64,000 bases of DNA from Avena insularis (taxonomy: Eukaryota > Streptophyta > Magnoliopsida > Poales > Poaceae): NCBI GenBank assembly GCA_023614405.1, contig CM042688.1:379613331-379677330 (forward strand), in the 5' to 3' direction. The position numbers and the translations under genes were made by a program. A model generated the notes under the pieces. The model was not told where the DNA came from. It did not search any database and saw only the letters and a program-made list of their open reading frames with translations. Below, piece after piece: positions 26,636 to 39,601 of the stretch. Position 1 is the first letter of the stretch. The number at the start of each line of letters is the position of its first letter.

Positions 26636-28068
26636 GTGCCATTGCATGTGTGTTCCTTTCCTAAACGACACGGATCCACCAGTGTCATTGAATGCCTTTC
26701 TATGTGTGTTCTCTTCCTAAACCACCACTAGTGTAATTTTATGTGTGTTCTTTTCCTAAACCACCACTAGTGTCACTGCATGTGTGTTCTTTTCATAAAC
26801 CACTTGGATCCACCAAAGTCATTGCATGTGTGTTCTTTTCATAAACCACAACTATACTCATTGCATGTTTGTTCTTTTTATAAACCACAACTAGAGTCAT
26901 TGCTTGTTTGTTCTTTTCATATACACATGGATCCACAAGTATCATTACATGTTTGTTCTTTACATTAACCACATGGATCCACCAGAGTCAGTTGCATGTG
27001 TGTTCTTTTCATTAACCACCACTAGTGTCAATGCATGTGTGTTCCTTTTCTAAACCACATGGATCCACCAGTGTCATTGCATGTCTTTGCATGTGTGTTC
27101 TTTTCCTAAACTACCACTAGTGTCATTGCATGTGTGTTCTTTTCCTAACCCACCACTAGTGTCATTGCATGTGTGTTCTTTTCATTAACCACTTGGATCC
27201 ACCAGAGTCATTGCATGTGTGTTCTTTTCCTAAACCACCACTAGAGTCATTGCATGTGTGTACTTTTCCTAAACCACAACTAGAATCATTTCATGTTGGT
27301 TCTTTTCATAAACCACATGGATCCACCAGTGTCATGGCATGTGTGTTCTTTTCCTAAAGCACAACTAGATTCATTGCATGTGTGTTCTTTCCATAAACCA
27401 CCTGGATCCACCAGAGTCATTTGCATGTGTGTTCTTTTCATTAACCACCACTAGTGTCATTGCATGTGTGTTACTTTCCTAAACCACACGGACCCACTAG
27501 TGTCATTGCATGTCTTTCTATGTGTGTTCTTTTCCTAAACCACCACTAGTGTCATTGTATGTGTGTTATTTCCCTACACCACCACTAGTGTCATTGCATG
27601 TGTGTTTTTTTCATTAACAACTTGGATCCACCAGAGTCATTGCATGTGTGTTCTTTTCATAAACCACAACTATAGTCATTGCATGTTTGTTCTTTTCATA
27701 AACCACATGGAACCACAACTAGAGTCATTGCATGTGTGTTCCTGTCATAAACCACCACTAGTGTCATTGCAAGTGTGTTCTTTCCATAACCACATGGATC
27801 CACCAGAGTCATTTGCATGTGTGTTCTTTTCAATGACCACCAGTGTCTTTGCATTTATCTTCTTTTCATAAACCACATGGATCCACCAGTGTCATTGCAT
27901 GTGTGTCCTTTTCATAAACCACCACTAGACTCATTGCATGTTTGTCCTTTTCCTAAACCACAACTAGAGTCATTGCATGTTTGTTCTTGTCATATACCAC
28001 ATGGATCCAACAGTATCATTGCATGTGTGTTCTTTTCCTAAACCACCACTAGATCCAACAGTATCATT

Positions 28069-28736
28069 CCAGCTGCAGTTCCGGGTGGTGTGCGTAGCCG
28101 GCTTGAAGGGACCGCTATGCCACTTGCAGGAGCCGTCAAACATTTGGTCGAAGGTGAGTCGCGGCTTCTGCCTTCTTGCATCGTTAGCCGGTGCGTCGGG
28201 CGCGCCCTCCACAGTATTGACCTGCCGCGCGTGGTAGAGAGGCTTCTGCTATCCGGCTTGGCAGTCCCCATAGAACCGGTTGTCATTCTCGTGGTGCCTG
28301 GAGGATCCGACTTCTCCAGACGGATTGCTCCGACAGTCGCGGGACAACTCCAACAGAGTCGGATGCCCGTTAGCACTCACTCGGAGGGGTTTCTTCATCT
28401 TGGTGTCTGCTGTGGCATACTGGTCCGCAACCATCATGAGCTCCTCCATGGTTTTCGGCACGTCATACAGTAGCCAGTGGCGAAGCATGGTGCCTTCTCA
28501 TCACGCCTCGACGAAGAAACTGTTTGCCTGGCTCTCAGGATGCCCTCGCAGGTGTTGTGCAGCTCCGTCCACCTGGCGAGGTACTCGCGGTGTTGTGGAC
28601 GAACACCTTCTCAAAATTTGTCCAGGCGTTGATGCTGTTGGGCGCGAGGCTATTGAGCCATGTCCTTGATGACCCGGTTAGCGTGAGGGGGATGTAGCGC
28701 ACAGTTGTGCGCTTGTTCCCATGGGTGATGCCGACT
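28069..28736 (-). pseudogene. Frameshifted gag fragment of a plant Ty3/Gypsy retrotransposon
   Basis: On the minus strand this 668 bp piece encodes, in three successive frames, parts of a grass Gypsy Gag. First (about 28720-28540) comes RYIPLTLTGSSRTWLNSL, typical of the Retrotrans_gag capsid domain. Next (about 28488-28300) comes a stretch with MEELMMVADQYATADTKMKK, the usual downstream helix region. Last (about 28212-28070) comes CKWHSGPFKPATHTTRNC, a C-x2-H...H-x4-C zinc-knuckle-like motif seen in plant Gag proteins. At least two frameshifts separate them and there is no start codon in a plausible place, so no protein is made. There are no LTRs, primer site or target duplication. Removing the fragment would join TATCATT to GCATGTGTG and restore a perfect monomer. 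The family assignment rests on remembered motif resemblance; the fragmentary state is seen directly. Confidence 0.85.
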
Positions 28737-30489
28737 GCATGTGTGTTCTTTTCACAAACCACATCTGGAGCCACTAGAGTCATTGCATGTGCGTTCTTAT
28801 ACTAAAACCAGCACTAGAATCATAGCATGTATGTTCTTTCCACAAACCACACATGGATCAACCAGTGTCATTGCATGTGTGTTCTTTCCACAAACCACAT
28901 ATGGATACACCAGTGGTCATTGCATGTGTGTTCTTTCCACAAACCACATATGGATTAACCAGTGGTCATTGCATGTGTGTTCTGATACTAAAACCAGTAC
29001 TAGAGTCATTGCATGTGTGTTCGTTTCACAAACCACATACGGATCCACTAGTGTCATTGCATGTGTGTTCTTTCCACAAACCACTTATGGATCCACCAGT
29101 GTTCATTGTATGTGTGTTCTTTCCACAAACCACACATGGACCCCCCTGACTCATTGCATGTGTGTTCTTTTCACAAACCACATATGGACCCACTTGAGTC
29201 ATTGGATGTGTGTTCTTTCCACAAACCACATATGGACCCACTGGAGTCATTGCAAGTGTGTTCTTTTCACAAACCACATATGGATCAACCAATGGCATTG
29301 CATGTGTGTTCTTTTCACAAATCACATATGGATCCACCAATGTTCAGTACATGTGTGTTCTTTCCACAAACCACTTATGGATCCACCAGTCTTCATTGCA
29401 TGTGTGTTCTTTTCCACAAACCACTTATGGATCCACTAGAGTCATTGCATGTGTGTTCTTTTCACAAACCACATATGGACCGACTAGAGTCATTGCATGT
29501 GTGTTCTTATACTAAAAACAGCACTGGAGTCATTACATGTGTGTTGTTTCCACAAACCACATATGGATCAACTAGTGGTCATTGCATGTGTGTCCTTTCC
29601 ACAAACCACACATGGATCAACTAGTGTCATTGCATGTGTGTTCTTTCCACAAACCACATATGGATGAACCAGTGGTCATTGCATGTGTGTTCTTTTCCAC
29701 AAACCACATATGGATCCACTAGAGTCATTGCATGTGTGATCTTTCCACAAACCACACATGGATTAACCAATGGCATTGCATGCGTGTTCTTTCCACAAAC
29801 CACACATGGATCAACAAATGGCATTGCATGTGTATTCTTTTCACAAACCACACATGGATCAACTAATGGCATTGCATGTGTGTTCATTCCACAAACCACA
29901 CATGGATCCACCAGAGTTATTACATGTGTGTTCTTTCCAGAAACCACATATGGATCAACCAGTGTCATTGCATGTGTGTTCTTTCCACACACCACCTATG
30001 GATCAACCAATGTCATTGCATGTGTGTTCCTGTCATGAACCACACATCGATCAACCAATGTCATTGCATGTGTGTTCCTGTCAAGAACCACATATGGATC
30101 CACCAGTGTTCATTGCATGTGCGTTCTTGTCATGAACCACACATGGATCAACCAATGGTTATTGCATGTGTCTTCTTTCCGCATACCACATATGGATCCA
30201 CTAGAGTCATTGCACGTGTGTTCATTTCACAAACCACATATGGACCCAGTAGAGTCATTGCATGTGTGTTCTTATACTAAAACTAGTACTAGAGTCATTG
30301 CATGTGTGTTCTTTTCACAAACCACATATGGATCTACCAGTGTCATTGCATGTGTGTTCTTTCCACAAACCACTTATGGATCCACTAGTGTTCATTTCAT
30401 GTGTGTTCTTTTCCACAAACCACATATGGATCCACTAGAGTCATTGCATGTGTGTTCTTTTCACAAACCACATATGGATCAACTAGTGC

Positions 30490-33400
30490 TCATTGCATGT
30501 GTGTTCTTTGCACAAACCACATATGGATCAACCAGTGGTCATTGCATGTGTGTTCTTTTCCACAAACCACATATGGATCCACTAGAGTTATTGCATGTGT
30601 GTTCTTTCCACAAACCACACATCGATTAACCAATGGCATTGCATGTGTGTTGTTTTCACAAACCACATATGGATCAACCAATGGCATTGCATGTGTGTTC
30701 TTTTCATAAATCACATATGGATCCATCAGTGTTCACCGCATGTGTGTTCTTTCCACAAACCACTTATGGATCCACCAGTGTTCATGGCATGTGTGTTCTT
30801 TTCCGCAAACCACATATGGATCCACTAGAGTCATTGCATGTGTGTTCTTTTCACAGACCACACATGAACCCACTAGAGTCATTGCATGTGTGTTCTTATA
30901 CTAAAACCAGCACTAGATTCATTGCATGTGTGTTCTTTTCACAAACCACATATGGATACACCAGTGGTCATTGCATGTGTGTTCTTTCCACAAACCACAT
31001 ATGGATCAACCAGTGGTCATTGCATGTGTGTTCTTATACTAAAACCAGCACTAGAGTCATTTCATGTGTGTTCTTTTCACAAACCACATATGGATCCACT
31101 AGTGTCATTGCATGTGTGTTCTTTCCAAAAACCACACATGGATCCACCAGTGTTCATTGTATGTGTGTTCTTTCCACAAACCACACATGGACCCCCCTGA
31201 GTCATTGCATGTGTGTTCTTTTCACAAACCACGTATGGACCCACTTGACTCATTGGATGTGCGTTCTTTCCACAAACCACATATGGACCCACTGGAGTCA
31301 TTACATGTGTGTTCTTTTCACAAACCACATATGGATCAACCAATGGCATTGCATGTGTGTTCTTTTCACAAACCACATATGGATCAACCAATGGCATTGC
31401 ATGTGTGTTCTTTTCACAAATCACATATGGATCCACCAGTGTTCACCACATGTGTGTTCTTTCCACAAACCACTTATGGATCCACAAGTGTTCATTGCAT
31501 GTGTGTTCTTTTTCACAAACCACTTATGGATCCACTAGAGTCATTGCATGTGTGTTCTTTTCACAAACCACATAAGGACCGACTAGAGTCATTGCATGTG
31601 TGTTCTTATACTAAAACCAACACTGGATTCATTGCATGTGTGTTGTTTCCACAAACCACATATGGATCAACTAGTGGTCATTTCATGTGTGTTCTTTCCA
31701 CAAACCACACATGGATCAACTAGTGTCATTGCATGTGTGTTCTTTCCACAAACCACATATGGATCAACCAGTGGTCATTGCATGTGTGTTCTTTTCCACA
31801 AACCACATATGGATCCACTAGAGTCGTTGCATGTGCGATCTTTCCACAAACCACACATGGATTAACCAATGGCATTGCATGTGTGTTCTTTCCAGAAACC
31901 ACAAATGGATCAACAAATGGCATTGCATGTGTATTCTTTTCACAAACCACACATGGATCAACCAATGGCATTGCATGTGTGTTCATTCCACAAACCACAC
32001 ATGGATCCACCAGAGTTATTACATGTGTGTTCTTTCCACAAACAACATATGGATCAACCAGGGTCATTGCATGTGTGTTCTTTCCACAGACCACCTATGG
32101 ATCAACCAATGTCATTGCATATGTGTTCCTATCATGAACCACACATCGATCAACCAATGTCATTGCATGTGTGTTCCTGTCAAGAACCACATATCGATCC
32201 ACCAGTGTTCATTGCATGTGTGTTCCTGTCATGAACCACAGATGGATCAACCAGTGGTTATTGCATGTGTCTTCTTTCCGCACACCACATATGGATCCAC
32301 TAGAGTCATTGCAAGTGTGTTCTTTTCACAAACCACATATGGACCCAGTAGAGTCATTGCATGTGTGTTCTTATACTAAAACCAGCACTAGAGTCATTGC
32401 ATGTGTGTTCTTATACTAAAACCAGCACTAGAGTCATTGCATGTGTGTTCTTTTCACAAACCACATATGGATCTACCAGTGTCATTGCATGTGTGTTCTT
32501 TCCACAAACCACTTATGGATCCATCAGTGTTCATTCCATGTGTGTTCTTTTCCACAAACCACATATGGATCCACTAGAGTCATTGCATGTGTGTTCTTTT
32601 CACAAACCACATATGGACCCACTAGAGTCATTGAATGTGTGTTCTTTCCACAAACCACACATGGATCAACCAGTGTCATTGCATGTGTGTTCTTTCCAAA
32701 AACCACATATGGATCAACCAGTGGTCATTGCATGTGTGTTCTTTTCCACAAACCACATATGGATCCACTAGAGTTATTGCATGTGTGTTCTTTCCACAAA
32801 CCACACATGGATTAACCAATGGCATTGCATGTGTGTTGTTTTCACAAACCACATATGGATCAACCAATGGCATTGCATGTGTGTTCTTTTCATAAATCAC
32901 ATATGGATCCATCAGTGTTCACCGCATGTGTGTTCTTTCCACAAACCACTTATGGATCCACCAGTGTTCATTGCATGTGTGTTCTTTTCCGCAAACCACA
33001 TATGGATCCACTGGAGTCATTGCATGTGTGCTCTTTTCACAAACCACACATGGACCCACTAGAGTCATTGCATGTGTGTTCTTATACTAAAACCAGCACT
33101 AGATTCATTGCATGTGTGTTCTTTTCACAAACCACATATGGATACACCAGTGGTCATTGCATGTGTGTTCTTTCCACAAACCACATATGGATCAACCAGT
33201 GGTCATTGCATGTGTGTTCTTATACTAAAACCAGCACTAGAGTCATTTCATGTGTGTTCTTTTCACAAACCACATATGGATCCACTAGTGTCATTGCATG
33301 TGTGTTCTTTCCAAAAACCACACATGGATCCACCAGTGTTCATTGTATGTGTGTTCTTTCCACAAACCACACATGGACCCCCCTGAGTCATTGCATGTGT

Positions 33401-36400
33401 GTTCTTTTCACAAACCACATATGGACCCACTTGAGTCATTGGATGTGCGTTCTTTCCACAAACCACATATGGACCCACTAGAGTCATTACATGTGTGTTC
33501 TTTTCACAAACCACATATGGATCAACCAATGGCATTGCATGTGTGTTCTTTTCACAAATCACATATGGATCCACCAGTGTTCACCACATGTGTGTTCTTT
33601 CCACAAACCACTTATGGATCCACAAGTGTTCATTGCATGTGTGTTCTTTTTCACAAACCACTTATGGATCCACTAGAGTCATTGCATGTGTGTTCTTTTC
33701 ACAAACCACATAAGGACCGACTAGAGTCATTGCATGTGTGTTCTTATACTAAAACCAACACTGGATTCATTGCATGTGTGTTGTTTCCACAAACCACATA
33801 TGGATCAACTAGTGGTCATTTCATGTGTGTTCTTTCCACAAACCACACATGGATCAACTAGTGTCATTGCATGTGTGTTCTTTCCACAAACCACATATGG
33901 ATCAACCAGTGGTCATTGCATGTGTGTTCTTTTCCACAAACCACATATGGATCCACTAGAGTCATTGCATGTGCGATCTTTCCACAAACCACACATGGAT
34001 TAACCAATGGCATTGCATGTGTGTTCTTTCCAGAAACCACAAATGGATCAACAAATGGCATTGCATGTGTATTCTTTTCACAAACCACACATGGATCAAC
34101 CAATGGCATTGCATGTGTGTTCATTCCACAAACCACACATGGATCCACCAGAGTTATTACATGTGTGTTCTTTCCACAAACAACATATGGATCAACCAGT
34201 GTCATTGCATGTGTGTTCTTTCCACATACCACCTATGGATCAACCAATGTCATTGCATGTGTGTTCCTATCATGAACCACACATCGATCAACCAATGTCA
34301 TTGCATGTGTGTTCCTGTCAAGAACCACATATCGATCCACCAGTGTTCATTGCATGTGTGTTCCTGTCATGAACCACAGATGGATCAACCAGTGGTTATT
34401 GCATGTGTCTTCTTTCCGCAGACCACATATGGATCCACTAGAGTCATTGCAAGTGTGTTCTTTTCACAAACCACATATGGACCCAGTAGAGTCATTGCAT
34501 GTGTGTTCTTATACTAAAACCAGCACTAGAGTCATTGCATGTGTGTTCTTATACTAAAACCAGCACTAGAGTCATTGCATGTGTGTTATTTTCACAAACC
34601 ACATATGGATCTACCACTGTCATTGCATGTGTGTTCTTTCCACAAACCACTTATGGATCCATCAGTGTTCATTCCATGTGTGTTCTTTTCCACAAACCAC
34701 ATATGGATCCACTAGAGTCATTGCATGTGTGTTCTTTTCACAAACCACATATGGTCCCACTAGAGTCATTGAATGTGTGTTCTTTCCACAAACCACACAT
34801 GGATCAACCAGTGTCATTGCATGTGTGTTATTTCCAGAAACCACACATGGATCAACTAGTGTCATTGCATGTGTGTTCTTTCCACAAACCACATATGGAT
34901 CAACCAGTGGTCATTGCATGTGTGTTCTTTTCCACAAACCACATATGGATCCACTAGAGTTATTGCATGTGTGTTCTTTCCACAAACCACACATGGATTA
35001 ACCAATGGCATTGCATGTGTGTTGTTTTCACAAACCACATATGGATCAACCAATGGCATTGCATGTGTGTTCTTTTCATAAATCACATATGGATCCATCA
35101 GTGTTCACCGCATGTGTGTTCTTTCCACAAACCACTTATGGATCCACCAGTGTTCATTGCATGTGTGTTCTTTTCCGCAAACCACATATGGATCCACTGG
35201 AGTCATTGCATGTGTGCTCTTTTCACAAACCACACATGGACCCACTAGAGTCATTGCATGTGTGTTCTTATACTAAAACCAGCACTAGATTCATTGCATG
35301 TGTGTTCTTTTCACAAACCACATATGGATACACCAGTGGTGATTGCATGTGTGTTCTTTCCACAAACCACATATGGATCAACTAGTGGTCATTGCATGTG
35401 TGTTCTTATACTAAAACCAGCACTAGAGTCATTGCATGTGTGTTCTTTTCACAAACCACATATGGAAACACTAGTGTCATTGCATGTGTGTTCTTTCCAC
35501 AAACCACACATGGATCCACCAGTGTTCATTGTATGTGTGTTCTTTCCACACACCACACATGGACCCCCTGAGTCATTGCATGTGTGTTCTTTTCACAAAC
35601 AACATATGGACCCACTTGAGTCATTGGATGTGCGTTCTTTCCACAAACCACATATGGACCCACTGGAGTCATTGCATGTGTGTTATTTTCACAAACCACA
35701 TATGGATCAACCAATGGCATTGCATGTGTGTTCTTTTCACAAATCACATATGGATCGACCAGTGTTCACTACATGTGTGTTCTTTCCACAAACCACTTAT
35801 GGATCCACCAGTGTTCATTGCATGTGTGTTCTTTTTCAAAAACCACTTATGGATCCACTAGAGTCATTGCATGTGTGTTCTTTTCACAAACCACATAAGG
35901 ACCGACTAGAGTCATTGCATGTGTGTTCTTATACTAAAACCAGCACTGGAGTCATTGCATGTATGTTGTTTCCACAAACCATATATGGATCAACTAGTGG
36001 TCATTGCATGTGTGTTCTTTCCACAAACCACACATGGATCAACTACTGTCATTGCATGTGTGTTCTTTCCAGAAACCACATATGGATCAACCAGTGGTCA
36101 TTGCATGTGTGTTCTTTTCCACAAACAACATATGGATCCACTAGAGTCATTGCATGTGTGATCTTTGCACAAACCACACATGGATTAACCAATGGCATTG
36201 CATGTGTGTTCTTTCCGCAAACCACACATGGATCAACAAATGACATTGCATGTGTATTCTTTTCACAAACCACACATGGATCAACCAATGGCATTGCATG
36301 TGTGTTCATTCCACAAACCACACATGGATCCACCAGAGTTATTACATGTGTGTTCTTTCCACAAACCACATATGGATCAACCAGTGTCATTGCATGTGTG

Positions 36401-36958
36401 TTCTTTCCACACACCACCTATGGATCAACCAATGTCATTGCATGTGTGTTCCTGTCATGAACCACACATCGATCAACCAATGTCATTGCATGTGTGTTCC
36501 TGTCAAGAACCACATATGGATCCACCAGTGTTCATTGCATGTGTGTTCCTGTCATGAACCACACATGGATCAACCAGTGGTTATTGCATGTGTCTTCTTT
36601 CCGCGGACCACATATGTATCCACTAGAGTCATTGCACGTGTGTTCATTTCACAAACCACATATGGACCCAGTAGAGTCATTGCATGTGTGTTCTTATACT
36701 AAAACCAGCACTAGAGTCATTGCATGTGTGTTCTTTTCACAAACCACATATGGATCTACCAGTGTCATTGCATGTGTGTTCTTTCCACAAACCACTTATG
36801 GATCCATCAGTGTTCATTCCATGTGTGTTCTTTTCCACAAACCACATATGGATCCACTAGAGTCATTGCATGTGTGTTTTTTTCACAAACCACATATGGA
36901 CCCACTAGAGTCATTGCATGTGTGTTCTTTCCACAAACCACACATGGATCAACCAGTG
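30490..36958 (+). repeat. Higher-order repeat of array B, period about 2186 bp (three units)
   Basis: Units at 30490, 32676 and 34862 repeat at exactly 2186 bp for long stretches (for example 30633/32819/35005 and 31112/33298/35484). Local steps of 2138 bp reflect loss of one 48 bp monomer. The third unit is about 2097 bp long. A less regular earlier copy covers about 29.0-30.5 kb (29061/31112 and 29627/31726). Confidence 0.85.
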
Positions 36959-37319
36959 TCATTGCATGTGTGTTCTTTCCACAAACCACATATGGATCAA
37001 CCAGTGGTCATTGCATGTGTGTTCTTTTCCACAAACCACATATGGATCCACTAGAGTTATTGGATGTGTGTTCTTTCCACAAACCACACATGGATTAACC
37101 AATGGCATTGCATCTGTGTTGTTTTCACAAACCACATATGGATCAACCAATGGCATTGCATGTGTGTTCTTTTCACAAATCACATATGGATCCATCAGTG
37201 TTCACCGCATGTGTGTTCTTTCCACAAAGCACTTATGGATCCACCAGTGTTCATTGCATGTGTGTTCTTTTCCGCAAACCACATATGGATCCACTAGAGT
37301 CATTGCATGTGTGTTCTTT

Positions 37320-39601
37320 TCACAAACCACACATGGACCCACTAGAGTCATTGCATGTGTGTTCATATACTAAAACCAGCACTAGATTCATTGGATGTGT
37401 GTTCTTTTCACAAACCACATATGGATCCACCCGTGTCATTGCATGTGTGTTCTTGCCACGAACCACATATGGATCCACCAGTGTCCATTCCATGTGTGTT
37501 CTTTCCACAAACCACACAAGGATCCCCAGAGTCATTGCATGTCTCTTCTTTTCACAAACCACATATGGACCCACTCGAGTCAATGCATGTGTGTTCCTGT
37601 CATGAACCACACATGGATCAACCAGTGGTTATTGCATGTGTGTTCTTTCCAGAAACCACATATGGATCAACCAGTGGTCATTGCATGTGTGTTCTTTTCC
37701 ACAAACCACATATGGATCCACTAGAGTCATTGCATGTGTGATCTTTGCACAAACCACACATGGATTAACCAATGGCATTGCATGTGTGTTCTTTCCACAA
37801 ACCACATGGATCAACAAATGACATTGCATGTGTATTCTTTTCACAAACCACACATGGATCAACCAATGGCATTGCATGTGTGTTCATTCCACAAACCACA
37901 CATGGATCCACCAGAGTTATTACATGTGTGTTCTTTCCACAAACCACATATGGATCAACCAGTGTCATTGCATGTGTGTTCTTTCCACACACCACCTATG
38001 GATCAACCAATGTCATTGCATGTGTGTTCCTGTCATGAACCACACATCGATGAACCAATGTCATTGCATGTGTGTTCCTGTCAAGAACCACATATGGATC
38101 CACCAGTATTCATTGCATGTGTGTTCCTGTCATGAACCACACATGGATCAACCAGTGGTTATTGCATGTGTCTTCTTTCCGCAGACCACATATGGATCCA
38201 CTAGAGTCATTGCACGTGTGTTCATTTCACAAACCACATATGGACCTAGTAGAGTCATTGCATGTGTGTTCTTATACTAAAACCAGCACTGGAGTCATTG
38301 CATGTGTGTTCTTTTAACAAACCACATATGGATCTACCAGTGTCATTGCATGTGTGTTCTTTCCACAAACCACTTATGGATCCACTAGTGTTCATTTCAT
38401 GTGTGTTCTTTTCCACAAACCACATATGGATCCACTAGAGTCATTGCATGTGTGTTTTTTTCACAAACCACATATGGACCCACTAGAGTCATTGCATGTG
38501 TGTTCATATACTAAAACCAGCACTAGATTCATTGCATGTGTGTTCCTTTCACAAACCACATATGGATCCACCCGTGTCATTGCATGTGTGTTCTTGCCAC
38601 AAACCACATATGGATCCACCAGTGTCCATTCCATGTGTGTTCTTTCCACAAACCACACAAGGATCCCCAGAGTCATTGCATGTCTCTTCTTTTCACAAAC
38701 CACATATGGACCCACTCGAGTCAATGCATGTGTGTTCCTGTCATGAACCACACATGGATCAACCAGTGGTTATTGCATGTGTGTTCTTTCCAGAAACCAC
38801 ATATGGATCAACCAGTGGTCATTGCATGTGTGTTCTTTTCCACAAACCACATATGGATCCACTAGAGTCATTGCATGTGTGATCTTTGCACAAACCACAC
38901 ATGGATTAACCAATGGCATTGCATGTGTGTTCTTTCCACAAACCACACATGGATCAACAAATGACATTGCATGTGTATTCTTTTCACAAACCACACATGG
39001 ATCAACCAATGGCATTGCATGTGTGTTCATTCCACAAACCACACATGGATCCACCAGAGTTATTACATGTGTGTTCTTTCCACAAACCACATATGGATCA
39101 ACCAGTGTCATTGCATGTGTGTTCTTTCCACACACCACCTATGGATCAACCAATGTCATTGCATGTGTGTTCCTGTCATGAACCACACATCGATGAACCA
39201 ATGTCATTGCATGTGTGTTCCTGTCAAGAACCACATATGGATCCACCAGTGTTCATTGCATGTGTGTTCCTGTCATGAACCACACATGGATCAACCAGTG
39301 GTTATTGCATGTGTCTTCTTTCCGCAGACCACATATGGATCCACTAGAGTCATTGCACGTGTGTTCATTTCACAAACCACATATGGACCTAGTAGAGTCA
39401 TTGCATGTGTGTTCTTATACTAAAACCAGCACTGGAGTCATTGCATGTGTGTTCTTTTAACAAACCACATATGGATCTACCAGTGTCATTGCATGTGTGT
39501 TCTTTCCACAAACCACTTATGGATCCACTAGTGTTCATTTCATGTGTGTTCTTTTCCACAAACCACATATGGATCCACTAGAGTCATTGCATGTGTGTTT
39601 T
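37320..39601 (+). repeat. Tandem duplication inside array B, period 1141-1143 bp
   Basis: The block 37320-38460 is repeated at 38461-39601. Matching variants include the CATATACTAAAACCAGC monomer, CTTGCCACAAACC and AAGGATCCCCAGAGTC. The left copy lacks two bases in one monomer (ACCACATGGATCAAC near 37802), which accounts for the change of period from 1141 to 1143. Confidence 0.82.

Larger units (their letters stand above)
463..28068 (+). repeat. Minisatellite array A (39-49 bp monomers, head to tail)
   Basis: About 27.6 kb of uninterrupted tandem repeats, roughly 650 monomers by length. Every monomer begins with a core GTCATTGCATGTGTGTTC followed by TTTTC or TTTCC, then one of a limited set of tails. 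The commonest tails are CCTAAACCACCACTAG (39 bp unit), CATAAACCACATGGATCCAC (46 bp unit), CATAAACCACAACTATAG (39 bp) and CATTAACCACCACCAG (40 bp). A 49 bp variant repeats GCATGTCTTT inside the core. Units with the ATGGATCCACC tail carry a BamHI site. All units point the same way. A 39 bp unit is 13 codons without a stop, so many spurious open frames of the type SLHVCSFHKPPLV arise; frame changes between unit lengths and the absence of any gene signal argue against coding. I do not recognise this satellite. Confidence 0.97.

Noticed and set aside
463..28068. CRISPR-like pattern of constant core and variable tails
   Set aside because: Tails are few and recur hundreds of times, there are no unique spacers, no leader and no cas genes, and the surrounding DNA is plant.
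28090..28669. Plus-strand open frames of 127-129 codons across the gag fragment
   Set aside because: They are the antisense of the recognisable Gag sequence on the minus strand.
28741..36460. Many 100-400 codon open frames rich in Cys and His
   Set aside because: They follow from 39 and 48 bp unit lengths, occur in several frames and on both strands at once, and are broken by 40, 46 and 49 bp units. There is no promoter, splice or start context.
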